Assembly: GCF_023015865.1 (NCBI RefSeq)
Contig: NZ_JALKBC010000004.1
Span: 770-64,769, forward strand
Length of the DNA: 64,000 nt
Source: Arenibacter sp. F26102
Lineage (GTDB): Bacteria > Bacteroidota > Bacteroidia > Flavobacteriales > Flavobacteriaceae
Reading direction: 5' to 3'
Program-made: the position numbers and the translations under genes
Notes under the pieces: generated by a model
Seen by the model: the letters and a program-made list of their open reading frames with translations, nothing else
What the model was told of the DNA's origin: nothing
Database searches by the model: none
Shown: piece after piece, positions 51,975 to 59,246 of the stretch
How the letters are laid out: the number at the start of each line of letters is the position of its first letter
How positions within the stretch are numbered: the stretch's first letter is position 1

Positions 51975-53726
51975 ATGTTTGGTACTGCAACATCCCTACT
52001 TTACCACCAACCCAATCCAATGGATAGTTCGTGTTCATGTTCCCTTTTTAGTCTCTTATTCATCCTTATATACATATCTTTTCCTTTACAAGACTGCTTC
52101 GCCCAGAAGACCACTTCCTTGAAGGAAATTAAGATATTAAATCCGACCTATGAGGAAATAATGGAATTGGAAGATGAAGCCTACGAAAATAATGAACTTG
52201 AGAGACTTCGTATTTTAACTGATATACACATTCAGAAAGCAAAAAGTGAGGAAAACCCCTTGGAAATGGCAAGCGGATATTACTACCGTACAATCATAGA
52301 GGAACCAGAATTGGCGGTTACCTATTCAGACTCCATAATTTTAGCGACGGCGGATAGTGATGATCCAAAATATCCCACCTTTGGTTATATTCTTAAAGCT
52401 ATAATTCTTTACGACTTAGGCGATTACCGACAGGCGATGCACAACTACCTAACCGCATATGATCTGGCAGTGGAAAAAAAGAATTACGAGGACCAACTTA
52501 CCTGTTCCATGGCCATAGCAGCAATTAGAAATATAAATGGGCAACCACATGCAGCTGCCGACATTTACACCAGATCATTGAATTCATTAAAGAAGGAGAA
52601 GGATTATGAGAATATTCATTATGCCGATTATATGCTGTTGATGTACAATCTTTCTTTGGCTCACTTAAGGTTATCTCAAATGGACTCCGCGCGGTACTAT
52701 ATAGAGTCAGGTGTTCGTAAGGCGATCTCTGCAAAGGATACCTTGGAATATCGTGATTTAGTTTTAGTGGGGGCCCAGTTGGATTATTATGAAGGGAATT
52801 ATCAGAAAGCAAAGGATACCCTAATAAAGTATTCTGGCCAATTGGATGGGAATAGCAAGGCCATGAAATTGTATTATCTAGGGAAAATGGCACAAAATTC
52901 AGGAGACCATCCCATGGCCATTAATTATTTTCAACAAATTGATTCCATTGTGGAAGTCACAAAAAAGCCGTTTGATGAGATCAAGGATGTATACCAGCAA
53001 TTAATAAGGCACTATGGTCTGCAAGATGAACAGCAGCGGGAAATTGAGTCTATCGAAAAACTCATCTTTTTTGATAGTTTAATGACTAAAGACCATAAAG
53101 GAGTTATTATGCAGGCCACCATGGCCTATGATATTCCCTATCTCAAACTTCAAAAAAAGAAAGCAGAGGAACAGCTGAAGGTTAAATCTACTTGGATCAT
53201 CATATTGGGGGTAATGGCTGGGTTTGTTGCCCTGATAGGCATCTACTTCTATATCAGGGTACGGAAGACGAAAAAAAAAGTAAAAGAACTGATGGATGGT
53301 ATTAAACCCATTAAATCTTCCTCCCGAAAAGTGGGCACACATCCTGAATCGGTTCCTGAAGAGATACGGAATGAACTCTTGATGAAATTGGAAGCGTTCG
53401 AGAAGTCGGACCTTTATTTGAGAAAAGATCTTGATATGGCCCAATTAGCTCAAGAAATGGATACCAATACCTCTTATTTGTCTATTATTATCAACCATTA
53501 CAAACAGATGAGTTTCCCGAAATATATAAAAGATCTAAAAATTACCACAGCGATTGAGAGGCTTTCAAAAGACCCAGAACTATTGAAATACAACTATCAG
53601 GGATTGGCGGAAACCTTTGGCTTCAAAACTGGGGAATCTTTTTCAAAAGCATTCCACCAGAAGACTGGGGTATATCCTTCCAATTTATTAAAGGAATTAA
53701 AGATCAGGAAGAACACCCAGCAATAA
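51975..53726 (+). CDS. membrane-bound TPR-AraC family transcriptional regulator
   Basis: A 583-residue protein with an N-terminal hydrophobic signal (FSLLFILIYISFPLQDCFAQ), a periplasmic helical TPR-like region (about 60-390), one membrane helix (STWIIILGVMAGFVALIGIY, about 395-420) and a cytoplasmic AraC-type DNA-binding domain. That domain has LDMAQLAQEMDTNTSYLSII and YNYQGLAETFGFKTGESFSK. The start at 51975 has an A-rich leader; an ATG at 52020 would give a more usual signal peptide and may be the true start. It could pass an outside signal straight to DNA. It follows the integrase and precedes rteC, so ICE control is the likely job. Identical palindromes flank it. Confidence 0.85.
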   Translation: MFGTATSLLYHQPNPMDSSCSCSLFSLLFILIYISFPLQDCFAQKTTSLKEIKILNPTYEEIMELEDEAYENNELERLRILTDIHIQKAKSEENPLEMASGYYYRTIIEEPELAVTYSDSIILATADSDDPKYPTFGYILKAIILYDLGDYRQAMHNYLTAYDLAVEKKNYEDQLTCSMAIAAIRNINGQPHAAADIYTRSLNSLKKEKDYENIHYADYMLLMYNLSLAHLRLSQMDSARYYIESGVRKAISAKDTLEYRDLVLVGAQLDYYEGNYQKAKDTLIKYSGQLDGNSKAMKLYYLGKMAQNSGDHPMAINYFQQIDSIVEVTKKPFDEIKDVYQQLIRHYGLQDEQQREIESIEKLIFFDSLMTKDHKGVIMQATMAYDIPYLKLQKKKAEEQLKVKSTWIIILGVMAGFVALIGIYFYIRVRKTKKKVKELMDGIKPIKSSSRKVGTHPESVPEEIRNELLMKLEAFEKSDLYLRKDLDMAQLAQEMDTNTSYLSIIINHYKQMSFPKYIKDLKITTAIERLSKDPELLKYNYQGLAETFGFKTGESFSKAFHQKTGVYPSNLLKELKIRKNTQQ

Positions 53727-53800
53727 CGGATCGGCAACGATGACCGTATCCCACTGTTAAATTTCCTATTATTCTCCCTTATTTTATAAATGCCCCATTG

Positions 53801-53812
53801 CATTTATAAATG
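53801..53812. promoter_or_regulatory. perfect palindrome CATTTATAAATG, copy 2
   Basis: Identical to 51894-51905 and followed by ACCTT (copy 1: GCCTT). An imperfect third copy, ATTTTATAAATG, precedes it at 53781-53792. They lie between the TPR-AraC gene and rteC. Confidence 0.5.
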
Positions 53813-53967
53813 ACCTTCGGGACTATTTTTATTTCTTTATTTTTCTTATGATATTTAATAGGGAAACATTAATGGATTCTTTGATGATGTACTAAAACGA
53901 TTCATTAGGGATTTTAAAGGATAGGACAATGGATTGGCTACGATCCCAGGAAGAAATTGAATCTTAA

Positions 53968-54753
53968 TTGCATCATATAGAACGATCATTCTTAAATAAG
54001 ATAGTATCGTACGATAAGGTTATTTCTTATTGCCAACATATTTTGGAGGAATATCGTATAGCTGTTGTTTCCCATGGCTTCCCTGACGAAGATGCTGAAA
54101 TTCAGTTTTTTAAAAAGGATAAACCGTTCCTTTTTGGTCTTCTTCTACAATATAATCACCAGCTTTCTTTTGAATTGAATTTCCCTAATATCCCCTATGG
54201 CGGGAATGATGATATTATCAATAAAAAAATAGAGGAAGTAACTGCCTTTCTCTCAGGCCATAAGGATATGGTCCTATACCTTGAACTGCAAAGTAAAACA
54301 TTCGATTCTCAATTTTTTCTAAGGAAGAACAAAGGACAATTTACCTACCTATGTCGTCATGACCATAGTTTTGATTCCGAATTCTGTACTTCACATGATG
54401 GATTGATTGCCAATTTAGTTGGATATCAAGGATTTCTTAAATACCTCCAAAATAAATTGGGGATGTCCAGCACCATTGGGTCTGCTTCAAAAGTGGTAAT
54501 GCCAGAAATAGAATGGACCGGATCCAAGGTAGCTTTGGTCGAATTAGGGTTCGCCCTATATCATAGTGGGTCCATTAACCACGGACGTGCTAGCATAAAG
54601 TCTGTAATGCGGTTTTTGGAGCAGGTTACGGCAATGGATTTAGGGGATTATCACCATACTTCCATTCGTTTAAGAAACCGCACCAATCCAACAAAATTTG
54701 TGGATAAACTTAAAAATTCCTTGCAGAAATGGATAAGTGAGGTCGATGAATAA
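53968..54753 (+). CDS. rteC: RteC-like ICE excision regulator
   Basis: A 261-residue protein of the RteC family. The C-terminal block WTGSKVALVELGFALYHSGS, INHGRASIKSVMRFLEQV and LRNRTNPTKFVDKLKNSL is characteristic. In CTnDOT, RteC binds an inverted repeat and switches on the excision (xis) operon after being induced by RteA/RteB. The start is TTG at 53968: an in-frame stop is directly upstream and no ATG is near the family's N-terminus. No rteA or rteB gene is visible. The next gene is an excisionase-like HTH protein behind a nested repeat, in agreement with this role. Confidence 0.88.
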   Translation: MHHIERSFLNKIVSYDKVISYCQHILEEYRIAVVSHGFPDEDAEIQFFKKDKPFLFGLLLQYNHQLSFELNFPNIPYGGNDDIINKKIEEVTAFLSGHKDMVLYLELQSKTFDSQFFLRKNKGQFTYLCRHDHSFDSEFCTSHDGLIANLVGYQGFLKYLQNKLGMSSTIGSASKVVMPEIEWTGSKVALVELGFALYHSGSINHGRASIKSVMRFLEQVTAMDLGDYHHTSIRLRNRTNPTKFVDKLKNSLQKWISEVDE

Positions 54754-54762
54754 AAAAAGCCA

Positions 54763-54909
54763 GTCATAGCCAATTGGCAATTTGTTTTCTCGGCTTAACA
54801 GTAGTATTATTTTGATAAAAATATTACTCTTTTTAGATCGTTCCGCCTATTTTTAGCCCCGATTTTATCCAAAAATGAATTTAGCCAACTGGCTATGACT
54901 TGGCAATTT
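54763..54909. promoter_or_regulatory. nested inverted/direct repeats, candidate RteC operator of the excision operon
   Basis: GTCATAGCCAATTGGC (54763-54778) is repeated inverted at 54884-54899 with one mismatch (GCCAACTGGCTATGAC). TTGGCAATTT occurs directly at 54774-54783 and 54900-54909. The right copies lie where the -33 region of the next gene's promoter would be (CAACTTTG at 54927-54934 is close to TAnnTTTG). The layout between rteC and an excisionase-like gene fits RteC control. Confidence 0.5.
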
Positions 54910-54982
54910 ATTCCATAACTCCTTTTCAACTTTGTATCCGAATCACAGACAACTACAATTAGGTAGCATCTGTATTAAATCA

Positions 54983-55279
54983 ATGGATATGCCAACAGCT
55001 ATTATCACTACGGACGATCTTCGGGAATTTAAACTGGAACTTCTCGAGGAAATCAAGGAATTGTTGAACGAAAACCAGTCTAAAATGACGAAGAAGGAAT
55101 GGCTCAGGAGTACTCAGGTTATGGATATGCTCCAGATTAGTATGACCACCCTTCACGGCCTCCGGGTTAACGGAACCCTTCCTTTTACCAAAATAGGGGG
55201 ACTTATTTTTTATGAAGTAAGAGAAATCGAAAAAGTACTTATGGAGAATACCGTGAAACCCTTTAAGACAAAGAGATGA
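54983..55279 (+). CDS. excisionase-like helix-turn-helix protein
   Basis: A 98-residue small DNA-binding protein starting at the ATG MDMPTAIITTDD; a TTG 51 bases upstream is less likely. The N-terminal part is helical and acidic (DLREFKLELLEEIKELL). The MerR/excisionase-type HTH follows: KKEWLRSTQVMDMLQISMTT, LHGLRVNGTLPFTKIGGLIFY. In CTnDOT-type elements such proteins act as recombination directionality factors or as activators in the xis operon. It overlaps the next gene by 4 bases (ATGA). Its place after rteC and the repeats supports an excision role. Confidence 0.85.
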   Translation: MDMPTAIITTDDLREFKLELLEEIKELLNENQSKMTKKEWLRSTQVMDMLQISMTTLHGLRVNGTLPFTKIGGLIFYEVREIEKVLMENTVKPFKTKR

Positions 55280-55947
55280 ATTACATAAGACATCTAAATT
55301 CAGTTTTTGAATTGTTTACGAAGGATTCTAGGTTAAACCCCACGCATATCAGTATTTATATCGCTCTTTTCCAACTGTGGAACATCAACCGTTTTACAGA
55401 TTCTTTTTATATCAACCGGGAGGAAGTGATGCGTATTGCAAAAGTAGGTTCAAAGAGTACTTATCATCGCTGTTTAAGAGAATTGGACTATTGGAAATAC
55501 ATCAGGTATTTGCCCTCGCACAATCCGTACAAAGGAAGCCGGGTACACATGCTCAAATTCGGGATAACTAGAGGGACTAGCACTAGGGCAACTATAGGTT
55601 CAGGTAGTGGCCAAGTAGAGGGACAAGCATTAGTACCTTATATAAACATTAATAAACAAAATAAAAACATTTATAAACATAAGCTACCCAAAAATGAAAA
55701 TGAGGTTTTGGATTTTTTTAAAAAAGAAAAATGGCCCGCTAATGAAGCAAAAAAATTCTTCAACCATTACAATTCTATCGGGTGGAAAGTTGGTGGAAAA
55801 ATTACGATACTGGATTGGCATTCTACGGCCAAGAACTGGATGTTAAAGGGCGAAGAAATACAAAAAGAAAAAACGCTGCACGGACCGTCCCAAAAACGGG
55901 ACAACTTAAAAATCACTAAAGACAAGGACTATGGACAACCCCTCTAA
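55276..55947 (+). CDS. winged-helix replication-initiator-like protein
   Basis: A 223-residue protein. The N-terminal part (about 1-110) looks like a winged-helix DNA-binding domain (RLNPTHISIYIALFQLWN, REEVMRIAKVGSKSTYHRCL). A polar linker follows, and the C-terminal block (FFNHYNSIGWKVGGK, WHSTAKNWM) resembles the end of phage replisome organisers and DnaT/DnaD-like helpers. With the DnaC-like ATPase that overlaps it by 17 bases, it probably loads a helicase on the excised ICE. No exact family name can be given. It overlaps the HTH gene by 4 bases. Confidence 0.65.
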   Translation: MNYIRHLNSVFELFTKDSRLNPTHISIYIALFQLWNINRFTDSFYINREEVMRIAKVGSKSTYHRCLRELDYWKYIRYLPSHNPYKGSRVHMLKFGITRGTSTRATIGSGSGQVEGQALVPYININKQNKNIYKHKLPKNENEVLDFFKKEKWPANEAKKFFNHYNSIGWKVGGKITILDWHSTAKNWMLKGEEIQKEKTLHGPSQKRDNLKITKDKDYGQPL

Positions 55948-56593
55948 AATAATCGAAGACGGTACGGAATATACCCTTGGTGTGTTCGACGGGAAAGAAG
56001 TGCTCTATGATTTCGACAAGATCTTGATTTACTTGAACGCAAAAGGAAAACTGCTCTTTGGCAAGCAATTCCAGATTTATGACCAGGATAGGGAGATCGT
56101 ATTTAAGCTCTGCAATTACTTCATCAATGACAAAGGATTTTGCCATAAAGAGAATATAGACCCCACAAAAGGTATTCTTCTTACCGGTCCAGTGGGCTGT
56201 GGCAAGACAAGCCTAATGAAGTTGATCCGCCATCTTGTACCGGAGCAACGCCCTTACCAAGTGATTCCCTCAAGGAATATTACATTCAGCTTTAACCATT
56301 TGGGCTATAAGACCATCGAGGAGTTTGGGAACGGTAGATCCTACTGCTTCGATGATCTGGGGATAGAGCCGATTGGCCGCTACTATGGTAGGGACTGCAA
56401 TGTGATGGGCGAAGTGCTATTATCCAGATATGAACTGTTTCTTCAGACTAAGGGGAAGGTCAAGACCCACGCCACCACAAACCTTAACGCCGAGGAACTG
56501 GAAGAGCTTTACGGCAACCGTGTCCGCAGTCGGATGCGCGATATTTTTAACCTGATCGCATGTGATAAGAATACTAACGACAAACGCAAGTAA
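55931..56593 (+). CDS. DnaC-like AAA+ ATPase
   Basis: A 220-residue P-loop ATPase with Walker A GPVGCGKT (residues 86-93), Walker B YCFDDLG (near 138), an arginine-finger-like ending GNRVRSRMRDIFNLI and the threonine sensor HATTNLNAEEL. The overall shape is that of helicase loaders and IstB-like ATPases. It overlaps the replication-initiator-like gene by 17 bases and is followed after 2 bases by the EEP-fold gene, so all three are one transcript. It probably helps replicate the excised element. Confidence 0.82.
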   Translation: MDNPSKIIEDGTEYTLGVFDGKEVLYDFDKILIYLNAKGKLLFGKQFQIYDQDREIVFKLCNYFINDKGFCHKENIDPTKGILLTGPVGCGKTSLMKLIRHLVPEQRPYQVIPSRNITFSFNHLGYKTIEEFGNGRSYCFDDLGIEPIGRYYGRDCNVMGEVLLSRYELFLQTKGKVKTHATTNLNAEELEELYGNRVRSRMRDIFNLIACDKNTNDKRK

Positions 56594-56595
56594 TT

Positions 56596-57723
56596 ATGAA
56601 ACTGGCCACATTTAATATCCAAAACCTTTTCCATCGGGACCGGACCAATTCGGAAAGAACATTTGGCAAATGTATGTCCGACTGGGTCAATGAACTCGAT
56701 GGCCTTCTTAAGAAAAACGATCGGCACGGATCAAATGCCGAGCGTATCCAAGAACTTAGCTTTTTGCTCGGGTTCGACAAAACATATCACCAACCTTATG
56801 CGGTAATGCGCCGCAGGGCCGGCTATCTTTTTCTAAAGGGCAAAAATTACTCCAAGGAGCTGGCCGCCAATGAGATTAACGATTGGAACGGTTGGGTCTC
56901 CCTCCGGACCGTCCCTATCAAAACATTGGCCGTAAAAAATAAGGCAAGGGTGATAGCGGATATCGATCCCGATATTTTACTGTTGCAGGAAATTGAGGAC
57001 AGGGCGTCCTTGGAAGAGTTTAACCAGGAGTTCCTCCCCGAAATGGGCTGTCGTCCTTTTGACGAGATTTTCGTGGTGCAGGGTAACGATAAACGTGGGC
57101 TGGAAATGGCCATAATGACCAAGAACGGATATAGATTGCAATCTATTAGAAGCCATATCTACGATCAAGATGAAAATGGAAATCCACTCTTTAAAAAAGA
57201 CTTATTGGAGTATGAGGTCAAGACCCCGTCCGGTACTACATGCCATCTTATTTCCACGCATTTTCAGGAGCGCACGGCAGATATCGATAAAACCGATCGT
57301 ATGCGAAAGGTCCAGGCCAAGAAAGCAGCAGAGGTTTATAATGGTTTGCAAGAAGATGGTAAAACCAATATTTCCATTGCTGGGACCCTGAACGATGTCC
57401 CTTACAGTGACTGCCTCTCCCCCCTACTCCGAGGTACCGATCTTAGGGATATTACCAAACACCCATTGTTCAACGTTGATATTGACAAGGGAAAGGATGC
57501 TAGTTACTTTCGTCTTGGGGCATATCGAATGGGGGTCAATATTAAGCAGAAAGATTATCTCTTGCTCTCCCCGGACCTCTTTGGAAAAGCCGAGGCAGGT
57601 GGTCTCAATCGTAAGGCCATATGGCCATTAGAAAAACCGATGTGGTCCGTGTATTCGACCGTCCAGGAAAAGTCACAGGAAGCTAGTGGGCATCCTGCGC
57701 TATGGGCGGATATCAAGATTTAG
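56596..57723 (+). CDS. divergent endonuclease/exonuclease/phosphatase (EEP) fold protein
   Basis: A 375-residue protein with the EEP outline: MKLATFNIQNLF at the N-terminus (Asn7), LLLQEIED (Glu132), LISTHFQERT, the GDxN position and a C-terminal SxH. Two textbook residues differ: the motif reads AGTLND (Thr264 where GDxN enzymes have Asp) and the SDH motif reads SGH (Gly365). The rest of the fold is well kept (YRMGVNIKQKDYLLLSPDLF). It may have an altered active site or no nuclease activity. It starts 2 bases after the ATPase stop, so it belongs to the replication operon. Its role in the ICE is unknown. Confidence 0.8.
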   Translation: MKLATFNIQNLFHRDRTNSERTFGKCMSDWVNELDGLLKKNDRHGSNAERIQELSFLLGFDKTYHQPYAVMRRRAGYLFLKGKNYSKELAANEINDWNGWVSLRTVPIKTLAVKNKARVIADIDPDILLLQEIEDRASLEEFNQEFLPEMGCRPFDEIFVVQGNDKRGLEMAIMTKNGYRLQSIRSHIYDQDENGNPLFKKDLLEYEVKTPSGTTCHLISTHFQERTADIDKTDRMRKVQAKKAAEVYNGLQEDGKTNISIAGTLNDVPYSDCLSPLLRGTDLRDITKHPLFNVDIDKGKDASYFRLGAYRMGVNIKQKDYLLLSPDLFGKAEAGGLNRKAIWPLEKPMWSVYSTVQEKSQEASGHPALWADIKI

Positions 57724-57824
57724 GTTTTCTAATGCCATTGATAGCAGCTTTGAGTTCCAAGGCTATCGTTAGGAGCAATACTCGAATATTCCGGAATACG
57801 GCAGTAAATATTTCTTGCATACCA

Positions 57825-58475
57825 TTATTTTGATAGGATTAAACTTTGAAGAACCGACAACGCAAGTGCACGGATATTTCCTTCCTTGCCCATGTGCATT
57901 GCCTCAACTGAGTTGGATAAAAAACCAAACTCCACAAGCACGGAAGGAATCTGCCGGGACCCTTCCCTAAGAACCTGAAAGTTGGCAAACTTTACGCCAC
58001 GGCTTTTAAAGCCTAGATTTTTTTGATTGGCTTTTTGAATGTTATAAGCCAGTAAAATAGATTCATTGGTATGTTCCCCCTTTCGATCGGAAACATAAAC
58101 TTCAATACCCTTGGCATTAGGGTTTTCCGAATGATTGCAATGCAGGGAAATAAATATATCGGCATTCATCCTTTTTGCCAATTTTGTCCTTTCACCCAAA
58201 GAAATCAAGGTATCCGTATATCTGCTCAGGTATATTTCAAGGGCATTATCAAAGAGATTTTGGTTATATCGCACCATTTCCTTGGCAACTTTCAGCACGA
58301 CATTCTTTTCCATAATGCCATTGGTTCCCGTAGCACCGGAATCCGTTCCTCCATGACCCGGGTCTATGACAACTACCTTTTTGGAACTTTCTTTGAATTG
58401 GGAAAATAATGCTCTTGGGCTCATTAAAAAACCTGCCGCAATCAACCCAATAAAAAATCGACTTAGAATGGTCAT
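57825..58475 (-). CDS. N-acetylmuramoyl-L-alanine amidase
   Basis: A 216-residue exported cell-wall hydrolase (Amidase_3). The ATG at 58475 begins a signal peptide (MTILSRFFIGLIAAGFLMSP); an upstream in-frame ATG adds a charged 23-residue tail. Zinc ligands are His41 in VIDPGHGGTDSG, Glu56 in GIMEKN and His112 in SLHCNH, and the catalytic Glu is near 182 in LVEFGFLSN, so it looks active. It removes stem peptides from peptidoglycan. It is the only gene of the visible ICE on the minus strand, placed just before the conjugation genes; opening the wall for the mating channel is the likely job. Confidence 0.9.
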   Translation of the reverse strand: MTILSRFFIGLIAAGFLMSPRALFSQFKESSKKVVVIDPGHGGTDSGATGTNGIMEKNVVLKVAKEMVRYNQNLFDNALEIYLSRYTDTLISLGERTKLAKRMNADIFISLHCNHSENPNAKGIEVYVSDRKGEHTNESILLAYNIQKANQKNLGFKSRGVKFANFQVLREGSRQIPSVLVEFGFLSNSVEAMHMGKEGNIRALALSVLQSLILSK

Positions 58476-58680
58476 CACACTTTTATTTTTGAACAATTTG
58501 CAACGTTTTTCTCTTTTCCTTAGGAATCTTTCAAAGTTTAACAAGATTTCGAGTTAAAGTTTAGAGATTTCCTTCTCTAAGCTTCTTTTCTCAATAGATT
58601 TCACAAAATTTATATATCACGTCCAACTCGGACGGCAAACTAAGCAGGCATAGGAATTCTATAACCAAAAACGAACAGTT

Positions 58681-58968
58681 ATGAAAAAATCACTTTTTAT
58701 GTTAATGGGATTGCTGCTTATGGCAATGCCCACTTTTGCACAGATCGGTGGTATCGAGGATTCTGTAAACGATGTTTCGGACACCATCAGGACCATCTTT
58801 CCAATAATTTTAGGCGTCATCTTCCTTATCGGTTTTCTTTTCAATGCAGGACACTTTTTTGGCGAAAACGCAGATCTAAAAAAGGGAATTACTAGAGTTC
58901 TTGTATTTGTCCTTATCGCCGGTGCGGTAGTGGGCATATTTACCTATCTAATTTCAATCGTGGTATAG
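58681..58968 (+). CDS. traE: conjugative transfer protein TraE-like (DUF4134, VirB2-like)
   Basis: A 95-residue protein with a signal peptide (MKKSLFMLMGLLLMAMPTFAQ) and two hydrophobic helices (IFPIILGVIFLIGFLFNAGH and VLVFVLIAGAVVGIFTYL). This small two-helix layout at the head of the tra operon matches TraE of CTnDOT-type elements, the probable pilin or channel subunit comparable to VirB2. Its stop shares one base with the GTG start of the next gene. The promoter should lie in the 205-base divergent gap with the amidase, where no clear TAnnTTTG was found. Confidence 0.82.
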   Translation: MKKSLFMLMGLLLMAMPTFAQIGGIEDSVNDVSDTIRTIFPIILGVIFLIGFLFNAGHFFGENADLKKGITRVLVFVLIAGAVVGIFTYLISIVV

Positions 58969-59246
58969 TGAAGCGGTTCGAAGTATATAAGAATATCAGG
59001 AAACAGGCAGTCATTTTTGGACTGCCCATTTCACTTTTTGCCCTACTGATGATGTCCATACTTGCGTCATTGATGGTCATCATCTTCTCGTTCAGCTTCG
59101 GGATGATTATAGGCATAATGATTTTTAATGCTGCGCTCTACGTGGTATTGACCCAAATTACCAACAATCCACAGCTATTTCAGACGGGGAAGGTCTTCCC
59201 AAGAATTATAAGTAACAAACGAAATTCCGGCCTCGATTATGAATAA
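58968..59246 (+). CDS. traF: conjugative transfer protein TraF-like (DUF4133, VirB3-like)
   Basis: A 92-residue membrane protein starting with GTG that overlaps the traE stop by one base. It has the sequence EVYKNIRKQAVIFGLPISLF and two adjacent helices (ALLMMSILASLMVIIFSFSF, IIGIMIFNAALYVVL), matching the TraF/VirB3 type that docks the large ATPase to the membrane. It overlaps traG by 8 bases, so the three genes are translated as a unit. Confidence 0.82.
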   Translation: MKRFEVYKNIRKQAVIFGLPISLFALLMMSILASLMVIIFSFSFGMIIGIMIFNAALYVVLTQITNNPQLFQTGKVFPRIISNKRNSGLDYE

